Shown: positions 43,990-56,239, counted from the first letter of the stretch. The stretch: DNA of 64,000 nucleotides from Tretioscincus oriximinensis (GCA_022410635.1 JAJVDF010000435.1:962049-1026048), one strand, 5' to 3'. Numbers and translations are program-made. The notes: a model not told the origin generated them from the sequence alone.

Positions 43990-46065
43990 GAATGCAATGA
44001 CAATGATTGAGACACCTATGAAGAGCCCGTACTCTGAACTAGTTGTGGTCTACATTAATTGGCACTACAACTATATCAAATGCCATCCACACATAGATTA
44101 TACATGACTAAAGTATTGCTACAAGGGACATGTCAAAGAGAGATAGTTTATATTATTACTCACTACTCACCATCAAACCCTTCAAATGTAGGCATTGCAT
44201 GGTGCAGCTGTTCCTGAATTAATAAGGTAAGTGCCGAATGGGCCACACTGAAACAGGAAGGGGCATTTTAAAAGTAATTATCTGAAAGGTACTAAAGGTC
44301 CCCCCAGCCTCCCTTAGACCACATCAACATGGAAAAGGGATGTTCCTAGTACACTTGAGTTTGGAATATTATGTGGAATTGTCTTTAACCCACATGGGTT
44401 GAATTCAAGAATACCATTGAATGTCATTCCACTGGGTGTAATATGAATGTACTTTTCATGGGGACACAGAAAAAAAAAGAGAAAGCATCAAAAACTGCCT
44501 TCTTTATCCAGTGGGAACATCTTGCAGCTTCAATTCTAATTTTGGAGATCCCATATTCAAACATTTGATAGAAGATACACTAAATAATGTGCTGCTGCCT
44601 ACTGAACAACATTAAAAAAAGGCACTGGAACGCATAACATTTCCTTTCGTTTGCTTTTATGTCATTGACTCTTTCAATCCATTTCAATTATGCTAAAAAA
44701 ATATTAGCTTAAAAGTTCTTCAAAGGTTCCATGACAAGCTTGCGTAAGAGTTTACAAGCTGCAGGAGCTCTTCAACTGACTCAGCAAATTACTTTTGGAA
44801 TTTGAGCAGCACGCCTGATTCTTATAATACTTTTTTGTTAGCAAGAAAGATTGCTATTTGGTGAATATAAGAACTGAGTGTTTGATGGGTAGACATTCCA
44901 GCACAATTTCCTTTCAGAAATGTATTGGTTTTCTACAAGAAAGGAGACAGTGCCCTGATACAGCAAATTAGCACAGAGAAATAGAATCAGATCCACACAA
45001 TATTCAACTGCCAAGCAATAAATGAGGCACAGTGGTACAGTAGCCCCCAAAAAGCAGTCCGAGGTTTGCATCTTTGAAGAAACAAAAATTTCAACAGTTG
45101 CATGTTATAATATTGGCAGCACCTGCTGAAGCTTCAATTTTGACACAACTATTAAAGATGTTCTGCCTTTTTGTTATGTTTTTTTTGGAAGTGATAACAC
45201 TAAGCAGCATTTTGGTGGTGGGATTGCTCTTGTGCCAGACTACCTTTTACCTCTCTCATGAACATTCCAGGTATGAAGCCAGAATGCACCTTGTCAAAAG
45301 ACATGGTGAAATAATGCTCAGTAACATTATTTATTGAACAGCTCTTAACAACACAGCAACTGAAATTGTGAATTAAGCAACAAAGAACAGCAAGATTTAT
45401 ATACAGTCTGGGANAGTGTGATCAACCAATGTTGTTGCAGGCTTTCTCACCCTATCAATCATTTCTTTGCAGTGTTTTGCAATTGAGAATCCCAACAAAC
45501 TTTCCCTCCAAAGCCCCAGAAGTGAGGCCATCCACAGTTCTGGAATGTTCCCCCTGACAGTAGAAAATGTGAGTTATAGGCTGATTGAGGACACAAGAGC
45601 CACATGATACTCTGTCACATACCCATAAGCTGGTTTTTTCACACTTTCCTAATGCATCGATAATGTGATTGCCATATGGTTAGGCAGTGCTCACACCAGC
45701 CTAGAATAAGGAAAATGTGTGTGTATGTGTGTGTGTGTGGGGAATTATCCTGGTTTTTAAAAAACAAGGAAAAGCAACTTCTGTAGCACTTTTCCCCGAT
45801 GTAGTAGGATATACTGCACTGCACCATCTTAGCCAACTTGTGAAAAACAGTGACTACGTGTGTGCAACAACACATATCTAGCGCTGGCAGAATCCCCAGA
45901 TGTCTAGTACCAGATGCTGCTGACCAGTGAAGGTCCATGCGTGTTCCTAGTGCTTCTGCCACTGTCTTGTGGACCAAGCTGATATCAAAACCAGAGCTAT
46001 CCCTATTCCAGATACAGTGGACTTTCACCTGAGCTTCACCTGGCTCTTACATACATGAAACAACA
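43990..46065. other. No recognisable gene or repeat
   Basis: A GT run at 45716-45740. The 129-codon minus-strand frame at 45639-46028 has no recognised family and overlaps that run. Confidence 0.45.
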
Positions 46066-46071
46066 CAAAAG

Positions 46072-46236
46072 TCATTTCCTAATAGACAGAAGTTCAAAAA
46101 CAGACAGAAGTTCAAAAATGTGTCCCTGAAATGCCTCAATGACCATGGTAAATAGATTATCAGTCACAGGTGTTAAGTACATAGACACTAAAGTATCTCG
46201 GGGTCACATTTTGAACTTCTGCTTTTTAGGAAATGA
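46072..46236. mobile_element. Foldback MITE (165 bp)
   Basis: The left arm TCATTTCCTAATAGACAGAA and onward to GTTCAAAAATGTGTCCC pairs with the right arm GGGTCACATTTTGAACTTCT to TTTTTAGGAAATGA. A short tandem duplication (GACAGAAGTTCAAAAA twice) lies in the left arm. Interior non-coding; no clear target duplication. Confidence 0.6.
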
Positions 46237-46639
46237 GTTATACATTAGTTTTGCTAGTTTGATATTGTAGTTTGATTTCCTGTTATTTTTCCTTATACTG
46301 CAGTGAATTTTAACTTGCAATTACATACTCACTAACATGTTGACTATGTGGATATTGTGAGCCTAGGAGGAAAGATTTAGGCTTCTTTAAACATTGACGA
46401 TATTTTGAATATACTTGATAGATTGTAATAATCACCATGTGGTTTGCTTGAAGTTTCATTGATAGTTGGTACTGTTTCTCTATGTATACTGTCTGCAGAC
46501 AGCAGNGCGATCAACACAGTAACATACTGATCATTTGCAAAGCCATGACAGTGTGTGCCTGGCTGCATCAAGGTTCCTGTTTTACATATGAATGTAGCCT
46601 TTGAAAGCAGTGTGGAGTTGATAACAAGAGGAGATCAGG

Positions 46640-46735
46640 GCAGGCTTATTAGGAGCCTGCCATAGCCTACATTTTCAACCCTCTATTCCAGGATATCTCT
46701 CAAAATAAACCTGAGTACTAAAAAGGCCCAGCTCA
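46640..46735. repeat. Decayed foldback MITE fragment
   Basis: GGAGCCTGCCATAGCCTACA and CTATTCCAGGATATCTCTCA match the inner and outer arm of the family at 11844-12001. Confidence 0.4.
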
Positions 46736-46739
46736 TCAG

Positions 46740-47535
46740 CCAATCCTTCACAAAAGAAAGACAGGTTAAAGGATCCATACTTTAGAAATCATATTTAATT
46801 ACTTTTTTTAAAAAAAAAACCTAAAGTGAAATGGCAGTTAGTGAAATTTCTCCTGAGAAAACACCTGAGCAGGTCATGCTTCTCTCATAATCGCTCTGGA
46901 AAACAGAGCAGTCAGCAGCATTTCTCTCCCTAGTGATAATTTAAAATTGAAATGCCATCTTGGTTTTATCTTCTGTGTCTTGCAGTGTAATGATGTGGGA
47001 AAATGTCTCCCCACCAGACATTCTGGAAAGTAACTGAAATTTCCTTATTCTCCAAGGAAGCTGAAATACTGTCACTGACTTTAGAAACTGCATGGTTTCA
47101 GTATCTACATAAAACCCTGGAACTTTCATCCAAATCTCTCTGTTATATGCTTAGTATGGAAGGGATGGAAGGTGCAATTTTGGTTAGTGAATTATTTCAA
47201 GTGGAGAAACTTGCTAATTGCCTTATATTTGGTAATACAAAGGGGATTTTTTTTNAAAAAAACTTTCAACAGATTTTACTAGGTAAAATTAGGGTTAATT
47301 GAGTGACAAAAGAAATTAAAAATACAAGTAAAATACCGAAAAGCTTTCAAAACTCATAACATGTTGTTTTGCTTGCAGTGTCTTCAGTAAGTGCCTTCAG
47401 AAGTTTACTGCCTCGTGTTGCTATTGCAACCAATCATAGTAAGGAAGAGAAAATGGAACAAGTAGAATTTCCAGATTCTAAACAAATTACATACTTCATC
47501 TGGGGTTCCTTGGCATTTTTGTATACAAAAGATTT
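46740..47535. other. No recognisable gene or repeat
   Basis: No assignable element. There is a T-run/N/A-run junction at 47247-47260. Confidence 0.5.
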
Positions 47536-47544
47536 AAAAAACAA

Positions 47545-47862
47545 CCTGCCCGTGCCTTAAGATCTGCAGATGAGGCCCTCCTGCTTGTTCCAAAGTGAGT
47601 GAGTACCCAGGGCAGCCTTCTCAGTGACAACCTCTGGACTATAGAATAAGCACCCCTTTAAGATGCGTTGATCACTGTACTCATTTTGAAAATCATTAAA
47701 GATGCACCTTTTTAAACTCGCTTTTGACTTAAGTAGCTGCTCTCCCCTCCTTTTAGAGACACTGTTGTTTTAATGTTAATTCAGTATCATGTTTTTATTC
47801 TTAGCCACACTGAGACTTTCAGGTGCAGGAAAAGATAAAAGTGCAAATTAATAAATATAGTT
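47545..47862 (+). mobile_element. L2-like LINE 3' end
   Basis: Coding remnant from CCTTAAGATCTGCAGATGAG through GATGCACCTTTTTAAACTCG (the L2 LKxxLF-type end), then 3' UTR with TTGTTTTAATGTTAATTCAG and a tail ending AAATTAATAAATA. It is 5' truncated and has indels. Confidence 0.7.
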
Positions 47863-47864
47863 GC

Positions 47865-48500
47865 TTATTATGTGGCAACCCAGATTTGCAGATTAACATT
47901 TAGCTGTGGTGGAAGAATTCTCTTGCATACAAAAAACCAAAATGTATCCAATAGTTGGCTGATGATCTGGTAATCGTGATGGGAAATAAGAGATATTCCA
48001 AACTGGTTTACTTGATTCATGAATCTATTGTAACCTGGTTCAAATCAACCCTGAATCAAGACATCTAAAGGAAACAAGCAACCCATAGCAATCCATGGTG
48101 CAGTGCAGGTGTTCCTTTATGGTTTGCTTGACTCACATGCAAAGTGAACTGTCCTGTTATTTTTCATTTTTATCTTTTTTTTTGAGGGGGAATTTTCAGG
48201 GCAAATCAAGCCAATCAGTTTGAATCAAACTTCTAAATTTCAGTTTGTGCACAAACCTAATGAGAAACAATAACTGGGGACGTTTTGAGGTGTGTTCATG
48301 AAAAATGCTGCATTTGTTCATTTTTTTNAAAAAAAGTAGGCAGGCTGAGTCAGGCATATCCAATTGGGAGCTGACCTGTTTATGTAGTTCCTGAACTATA
48401 GTTTCCGATTTGGTTATGGACTAGAATGTTAGTCGCTATAGTTCAGAAACATCTGTAGGGCTACGCTCAATGTACAGAGTGTCTTACAAGTTTAATTTTC
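47865..48500. other. No recognisable gene or repeat
   Basis: No assignable element. Confidence 0.5.
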
Positions 48501-48504
48501 ACCC

Positions 48505-48755
48505 AAAGGCTTATATATATTCTATCTTCCCCACCAGATTTGTGATGGTACTGTTAGGTACCTCTGTCTCTTCTTTATTATACTGAAGAAAGACTAGTGT
48601 TGGAAACTAACAGGTACTCATGAATCTACTTGTGATGTAGATTGCAGATCTACTTTCTTTCGAATAGCTGATTGGCTAGAGCTGAGGGCAGTAGAGAGTG
48701 CTTATCCCTGTCCATGGCCAATTCAGGGCTTCGAGAATGGATCTCTAACATGAAA
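48505..48755 (-). mobile_element. SINE-like fragment
   Basis: TATCTTCCCCACCAGATTTG and TTTCGAATAGCTGATTGGCT, then AGAGTGCTTATCCCTGTCCA, align in order with 56330-56460. The middle looks expanded by an extra stretch with a partial duplication of the GGTAC/GTACTC region. Confidence 0.5.
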
Positions 48756-48759
48756 GTTA

Positions 48760-49375
48760 AGAATTCTGAGATTAATGAAGAAGGTGCAAGAAACCCTCTT
48801 GTTGAATTTCCTAAAGAATGTTTTGATCAGATGTGCACATCTATAACATATACAGTAAATCTCGAATGTGGATATGATTTTGTTCAACAAATCAATGAAA
48901 TTCACATTCTGGCTATTGGAAACTGACCTTTTCTCCAATACAGAGGCACTGCTTAGTCTTCTTTTACAAAGGACACAAGACTCAGCAGTTTAACATCAAT
49001 TAAGAGACCACCGTTTATAATGATACATTCCAAGTTTACTAAGTGGATAATTAAATTAATTAACTCCCTGAGCTCCTCATACATTTTTGAATAAAATTTT
49101 GGCATTTCCATCAACATAGATAAAAACTGCATAGATTGGGCATGACTCATTCAAAAGAATACTTTCAATAACCAGCTTAGAATGATCAACTCTTTACCTA
49201 TTTAAAGGGTATACTAAAAAAGAGCGAAAGGATAGGAAAAAGGAAAGGAAAAAGGAACGGAAGAATGCATAAAGGCTTTACTATTTCAATTGAATTCATT
49301 TGGAGGCNGACCGTATAAAGCCTATGGGCCTATACCTTTCTTGAACTTCATCTTAGTCTACATATGTGCATAGAA
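48760..49375. other. No recognisable gene or repeat
   Basis: No assignable element. Confidence 0.5.
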
Positions 49376-49379
49376 TTAC

Positions 49380-49540
49380 TTATTTACATGTATATTTATC
49401 TGCACTCATATCCGATTCCCATACCTGAAGTTCTTAGGGCAGCTAATTTAATATAGTACTTGAAACTGGGGAACAGAGAGCCATTTCTTCAACTAAGGAC
49501 CTGGTTAAAGAGGGAACACCATCAGAATCACCGCCAGAGT
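49380..49540 (-). mobile_element. L2-like LINE 3' UTR fragment
   Basis: ACTTATTTACATGTATATTT, CCCATACCTGAAGTTCTTAG and GCCATTTCTTCAACTAAGGA parallel the minus-strand L2 3' ends at 13250 and 25592. Confidence 0.6.
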
Positions 49541-49889
49541 AAAATTTCTCCAAAATGCTGATTTTGTTACTTTCTCATTATTTAAAATGTTTAATAACTT
49601 TTCTATAGTGTAGGAGCAGAAGACACCATTCTGCATATAAAGAATTTCTTCCACCAAGCTCATCTAGCTGAACACCTAAATGTCCAGTCAACTATCAGAA
49701 AAGTTATTCTACCAGTAGATTGCAGGAGTAGATAGCAGTTATACATTTTATAAGACTCTCTAAGGTCTGATTCACACTTGCCCTTATTCTGTTTCAGAAA
49801 GTGATCTAAAGGGGTCTGCTGTTCACATGTCATTCTGTGCTTGCACAGACCCTGCCCCACCCTGTCCCACATTCCCCTCTCTTTGCTAC

Positions 49890-50060
49890 TGAAAGTGGAG
49901 GCAAAGTCAGGAGTGGCTCCTCAGCAGATCTTAAGGCACAGATAGGTCGATATGGGAGAAGGAGTTCCTTTAGACATTTGGGTCCCAAGTTCTTTAGGGC
50001 CTCATAGGTTAAAGTTAATACCTTGAATAGGGCTCAGTTGCAAATTGACAGCTCATACAC
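49890..50060 (-). mobile_element. LINE fragment (L2-like, uncertain)
   Basis: TTCTTTAGGGCCTCATAGGT, TAAAGTTAATACCTTGAATA and GGGCTCAGTTGC are the complement of a coding block I know from reptilian L2-type LINEs (GLYRLKPTLEFG-like). Short and without either end. Confidence 0.45.
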
Positions 50061-50064
50061 ACTT

Positions 50065-51540
50065 CCTAATTCTGCTTATTACCATTCAACACACCAGTAT
50101 ATCAATACACTAGGCTAGGAAGCCATATTGGTCCTCCCTATTCATTTATCCTGGTCTCCATTCCATCCACTACAGTGTACTAGAAATGAACGAAGTGAAG
50201 GAATATTGCACTAGTGGAAGGGATATAGACTGCCACAATACTTTTTCTTAGGCAGATCTTGACCTCTTTTTTATTATAAAACCTCATCTTTTTTAAAAAA
50301 CTTGATTAGCTAGTAGGCTCGTTTAGTTTGAGTTCTTGGTATCTCTTGCTGCCTGAAATTACTCCTAATGTGTTTGAGCCCCGAATGCACGATTTTGCAA
50401 CTTGTCCTTCATTTTGAAAGTAATAGATCCTTTCTGGAATTGAAAACCAACCACAGAACTATTTTATTCAGGTCACCAAAGAGGTTAGATACCTATTTAC
50501 AGAAGGGCACTGATATTTGAAGAGGTTTTTTTTCAGAAAAACAAAGAATTAAAGGCAAACTCAAAGAAACAGTTTTTTAGTTCAGTCAAAAAGGTTAAAT
50601 AATTAGATTTCCACTCCCTGAAGCATTCTTCTCCTTTGTGATTATGCAGCAGCTTTTTAAGGTGGGGAAAACAAAGTTCACCACAAGTTAACAAAATGAG
50701 TAAAAAAGGAAAATGTGTGCAATCATGGTTTTTTGTTTTACTTCAGCCAAAATTCCTGTCATAGCAATCTTGGATTTTTCTCATTATATTACAAAAAGTG
50801 GTTGAGTGGCACGTTAATTAAGCAGGTTCAGAAACTGTGGTGGCATTAATTATTAATGTATTGAGCTTTTGTAAGGTTTTTATTCAGGTTTTTAAGAGTT
50901 GATATTTGTTGATCAGTTTGGTGATTTACACAATGGTTTCATAGCAAATGATCTAAAATGCTATTTTATTATTGCACTGAACAAGTGTGTTCTGCCATTA
51001 AAAGGAGGTAAGGAACAAACAATTTAAAGAATATTCAATAGTTATTAGGCGTGAGGAAGTAGTAATATTAGTAATGAAAATAAAATGTCTAAACATTACA
51101 AGGGACAAAGACCAGTGAAAATAGGTGGTGCCATAAACAGACCTGAGGAGAAATCTAAGCCAAAACACTATTAAAGAAGAACAGATGTTGATAATTTATT
51201 ATCCGAAAGATAATTTATTATTAGAAAAAGAAAATATGAGTTTTGGAGAAGGAGTTTGGTGTGGCAGCTACTNGTGCAGCAATGAATTCGTGTTTTGTGA
51301 TTTTGGAGATAATGTTTCAGAGAAACTATGCTTGGGGCCTGCATGTGTTTAAAAGGTCTGAGGGAGAGTGACTTACAACTGGACTTTATTCATTGCTCAG
51401 GAAAATAACTTATGGATTTCTCAACAGAAAGTTCAGGATGAAGGAGAGAAACTCATGGGCATGGGAGGGTTAACAGTGACTTTTTGCTTTCTAGCAGGGG
51501 GAGGGGTCTGTAAGTACTTTAGAGCTTAACAAGAAATACG
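50065..51540. other. No recognisable gene or repeat
   Basis: No assignable element in about 1.5 kb. Confidence 0.5.
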
Positions 51541-51545
51541 ATGGA

Positions 51546-51650
51546 CACCTGAAGAAGCAGACTTGTCTACGGCTCATTGATCCTGTTTCTTCTTAGTCTC
51601 TAAAGTGCTATGAACCCCTTTGCTAGATTTTCTGGACTCAGGTTAACAAC
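51546..51650 (+). mobile_element. Penelope-like (tentative) 3' end, copy D
   Basis: Begins CACCTGAAGAAGCAGACTTG, continues GTCTACGGCTCATTGATCC, TTAGTCTCTAAAGTGCTATG and CCCCTTTGCTAGATTTTCTGG, and ends near ACGTTATTTCTTTGAA. CTGAAGA is kept at 51549-51555, but the GAAA of the core has become GGCT, so the hammerhead-like motif is broken. Confidence 0.65.
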
Positions 51651-51904
51651 GTTATTTCTTTGAATTCTACTACTTTTTTTGTTACTAGATCATCTAAGTA
51701 GATATGCTGGTAGAAAGGCAGTAGAGGGATATTCAATGTATCACACTGAATGCCACATGTACTGCTATCTGATCTTTTAAAAATACTGTGAATGTTTTTG
51801 TAGTATAATGAGCTCCTGGCACAGGGAACAGGTTGAAGTGAAACAGCTGGAGTAGATGAAAGAAGCTAAAAAACACCTGAATGGGGTTNTCAGGAACATG
51901 ATAG

Positions 51905-52003
51905 TCAATTTCAGAGAAATAGCCGTGTTAGTCTAGCAGAAAGTCCAGCAAAGGAGCTAGCAGCACTTTGAGACTAAGTCTCAAAGTTCTGCTAGCTCCT
52001 TTG
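51905..52003 (-). mobile_element. Snapback Penelope-like insertion (99 bp) with 14-bp TSD, copy E
   Basis: The direct repeat CAGGAACATGATAG flanks it perfectly (51891-51904 and 52004-52017). The left half is the reversed element 3' end (TTTCAGAGAAATAGCCGTGT to CAAAGGAGCTAGCAGCAC). The right half is the same terminal segment in the other orientation. The 28-base arms at 51948-51975 and 51977-52004 pair at 27 of 28 positions around a single-base centre. The hammerhead-like core is absent. Confidence 0.8.
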
Positions 52004-52019
52004 CAGGAACATGATAGCA

Positions 52020-52425
52020 AGAGTCCTAACTGCAGGCTCACGCTCTTTGGCTGTTAGAACAAGGGTCTTGGGAAATAAGGATATTATTTTGAGAAAACAT
52101 TTTCCTCTAGAAAAGTCCTATTCCTTTGAAGGTGGCAGGCTTTTTCTAACAAGGATTCTCCTGCAGAAAGAGCCAGCTTCTGGCAGACATTAGGATGAGT
52201 GGTGAGTGTGANAATGTCCTGATGAATAAGGAATTTCATATATTATCTTGATAAGCTGTTAAGAAAACAAGGAAGGAGTTGACATTAATGACTTCCATAA
52301 AGGTAAATGAAGCTAAATTTAAGTTGTCAACATAGGTTGAAAGCAGACTGCCTAAGAAATTTTTATTTCATATACTATTTCTTCTACATAGAGAGTCATT
52401 TAGACAAGCAAAACTGTAATGCCTC
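52020..52425. other. No recognisable gene or repeat
   Basis: No assignable element. Confidence 0.5.
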
Positions 52426-52427
52426 AA

Positions 52428-52575
52428 TGAATCATAGAATCATAGAGTTGGAAGGGACCTCCAGGNNCATCGAGTCCAACCCCCTGCTCGATGCAGGATT
52501 CATTNAACCATCCCAGAAAGGTGACTGTCCAGCCTCTGTCCGAAGACCTCCAGTGAAGGCGAACTCACCACCACC
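52428..52575 (-). mobile_element. CR1 LINE 3' end
   Basis: GAATCATAGAATCATAGAGT is the reversed (ATTCTATGA)n terminus. TTGGAAGGGACCTCCAGG, CCAACCCCCTGCTCGATGCA and AGGCGAACTCACCACC complete the 3' UTR. It belongs to the same subfamily as 18529-18652. Confidence 0.92.
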
Positions 52576-52579
52576 TGTG

Positions 52580-55500
52580 GCATATGCATCAGCTGTAAAA
52601 AATGAAATAAAAGGTTAATAACAAGATATGAAACTGTTTTTTTAATGCTATTATAGTGCCCTGGTACTAATTAATGGCATGACTGTATTTGAAATACTAT
52701 GTACAGTTTTTAGTTCTACAACTTCAAAATGATATAGTAGAATGTTCAAAATAGAGTTTTTAAAATAAAGAAACTTTCTACCAGGAAAGCTGGAAAAGTG
52801 ATATTGGAAAAATAAAACTGAGAAGTGTTTCTTTTCTAAAATACTTAAACCAGACATTACCCAATAAAGTTGAATCCTAGGCCTTAAAGCACATTAGAGA
52901 ATGTGCATTAGCTTGATGTGGATAAACTGCAGCCCACACATTCACATTAAGCAGTTTGATCCACAATGAACTGAAATAGTGTGTGGAAATATGCAAACAC
53001 CAAACCATTGTTGCCCATGATGTTGGGATCAATCACATTTTGCATCCAGTTGATGTCAGCACAGCTTCCTTGTCCAGCTGCAAATGTCAGTATTTATCTC
53101 ATGAGAGTAAGGAATGGAATTTGGAGCTGTCCAAATGCTGAAGTGCTGCATTCACAGCTGAACATGGATCCCAGCTGCTGTACAACATCATTTTCCCTTC
53201 ACCAACAAGTTCTGTCCCACATGTAGACACATCACTGCTAATGCACAATAACAAGAATTACTACACATGTAGGACAGATTAATAATCTCTACTTTGATAT
53301 GTTTGAAGGAGTTTTTACTACACAGTCAATGTGTATTAGCACTATTCCCATGCAGACAAGGTGGAACAGCAACCTCCTTAAAATGAATTAGTAAACCTTT
53401 GCAAAAAGGATCTTACTAGGATCAGGACAGGCAAACAAGTTACTTTTTAAATTTTTAAATGCANCCTATAGTTTAACTATAAAAACATCTACCATTAAAT
53501 GTGATGATGCTTACCATCTTGGATATTTTTATTTAAAAATAAATAAATGCTTGAATGAATTTGTAGAAATTGGTGCCATCAATGGCTATTAGCCCTGATA
53601 GATAACAAATGACAGAAGACAGTGCATCTACTATGTCCTATATTTAAATAACAGACTGTGAACAGAGCAAGCTGTGTACTGACATCCTTGTGCAGCTGGT
53701 TGGACATTGTAAGAACAGATTATAGCATTAAGTGGGAGTATTTATAACATTCTTATGCAATTGTGTGAAAATTCAAGTGGCTATTCCAGCTGGTATATAA
53801 CATTTTTTAAAGAGCCAACAGGCNCCATAGCTACATTTTTGACAGCAACCTCCAAGGCTCATAAACAACTTAGACCAGATCCACTTGGTGTCGTTGTGGT
53901 ACAGTGGATGATNTAGGAAAGTTACAAGTTGGAAATGTTCCATCAGTCAACCTGCGTGTTTGTTTTAAAAAACTCGGGCCCAATCCCCANATTCTATTTC
54001 CTGTACTTTGGAGGTGATTTTACCTTCTGTCCGCTCTATNGAACCATGCACATCCAGCATTCCACATACTCTAAAAGGTCTTCACTGTGGAGAAAATATC
54101 CTCCACATATTATCCGATTTAGCAGTCTCCATTTTGTAAAGTCCAAAAGAAAAGCTGCCTTAAAGCTTCAGTATGCAAATTGTAAAATGCTCATTGGTGG
54201 TTGCCTAGATTGCCTGGGAATTGTATACAGGTTCACAAAGAATGCTGGGCTTGTACTCAGGCAAGTGCAGCAATTATTTCTGTGGCTTGTGATGTCACGA
54301 GAATTGCCAGGATATCACAGACTGAGAGGAAGACTGAAGGTAAATGGGAACATATGTGTGAATGTCTTGCCTCTCTTTTTTTCCCCTTCAAAAATGTGAT
54401 TTAAAACTTGTAGTGGGGAAGCAGCCTCAGACTGATACTGGTTCTTTGAAATCAACTCAGGCAGCATATTGGACTGGAGTACTGGTGGGATGGGGTAGAT
54501 ATATGAATAGCATGAGNCTTTCTTTGAGTTAAGCAATCAGTTTCTCAAGAATTCCAGTCTTGCATAATTCTATCTGGATTTTGTCACTGAGAGAGGATCA
54601 CCAGGATGGACTTGGTGCTTTCTCTTCATCTTGGCCGTGGCAAAAGACATGGTTACTACAGTTGAATTAAAGTGGCAATTTTTCTTCTCTTGGGTGACAG
54701 AAAAAGAAATAGAACCTTGAAAATATACCTTTTCCCTTCTCACTTAATAGCACTACTGCATTATCCTTCGCAATTGATTGATTCAAACCCTTGCTGCCAA
54801 TCAGGGAAAGCCAATCATATTTGAATAGCTCTAAATAAGAGGCATTTTTGTCTAACTCAAGATTGAAGCATGTCTCTTCTCTGTTGTAAATATGCTTGAA
54901 TCATAAGTTAGTGTGAATAAAATAACCAATCTTTGCACAAAAATAAGAAAGTATCTTAGTAAGACATATGACTGTGATAGTGAGAAAACAAAGAAGATAC
55001 AAAGATCATTTGCATTGCAGAGTGGTTGCTACGGTGACCACTCAGATCCTCCCTCTCAAATTTAACNTGATCATCAGGATGTTTCCCATTTTATATTCTC
55101 TGAAAGTGATCACTGTTCCTACAAGAAAAAGATAAGAAAATGAGATATTTTGTCCAAAAGAAGCATGAAGGATAAAAGACTATGGGCCTTGGAGATCAGC
55201 AGTGAATCACCAGCTGACATTTGGTGATAATGAACTGGACAGAAAAGACATGCATTTCAATTCATCACAAGGTAGATTAAAAAAAATCTGTGATAAAATA
55301 GTCATCATAATTATACATAAAACTAGAATTAACTATGGGTAGAAGACAATGAAGTAGAATAAAAAGGCAGTTTTCTTTTTGAGATTTACTGTATTTACTT
55401 TTTNTTTTTACAAAAGTATTACAATGAACAATAACAATAATCATATACATTTTGCATAAAGAACTCATAACCCTGAACATAAAGCCTATATCATTCCAAG

Positions 55501-56230
55501 ATAGGTAGAGCAATGCTATAGGCAAACAGATATAAATACTACTACATAAAACATAGTTATTAGGGACTAAGCAGCTTGGACAGTTGTACACTTTTTATGG
55601 AAAAATGCTTAAGCATTTTGGTACTGAAAACTTCTAAGAAGCTGTGGAGATGACNCCATACACGTACTGCTTCTCTTACAGCAAAGTCTCCAACCATAAT
55701 AACTTTTCAGCCAAGGACTTTTTATTGTTGTGACATTGATAGCTGGGTGAGGCATCGAACAAGCTACACAAGGATTTCTCTTGCACAGAGACAATGCAGT
55801 AATAACAGCATCACAAATGAAGGGTACGCAAGACTACCAGAGGTTTTTCTTCTACTCTTTCTTATTGTAGAATAGTAGCTANATGAATACAAGTCCTCCA
55901 TGTAGATAATGCACATGTCCATCACACCTTGATGTTCTTTTCCTATGTTTCCTATGTCAGTTTTCAATTCATCAGTCTGTAGGCCTTGTGAAAAAGGCAA
56001 CTTCTTTGTCTCTGCTAACAACATACTATCAATAATTCATATTTTCAATGAAAACAGGAAAAGGCCAAGACTACATCTGGGAAAAGCTCTTGTGGTGTTC
56101 TTGTGGTGCTATAAAACGTCTGCCAAAGACAAGCAGCTGATCACACTAAACCCAGGAGTGGATTCACTGAGCTCCCATAACTCCATCAGCAGTATTTGAC
56201 AGAATTAAGTATTGTTGTATAGATGAGGAG
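52580..56230. other. Long stretch without recognisable genes
   Basis: A 14-base hairpin lies at 52917-52964 (TGTGGATAAACTGC and its near complement). The 156-codon frame at 53929-54399 contains Ns and no family features; its GGGAATTGTATACAGG-type blocks look repeat-derived. Otherwise no element identified. Confidence 0.45.
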
Positions 56231-56239
56231 AAGAAGAAG

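Noticed and set aside
45639..46028. 129-codon open frame on the minus strand
   Set aside because: Partly translates the GT microsatellite at 45716-45740 and shows no family signature.
53929..54399. 156-codon open frame on the plus strand
   Set aside because: Contains Ns and has no recognisable domain. Internal blocks look like decayed repeat sequence, and a chance frame of this length is not surprising in 64 kb.
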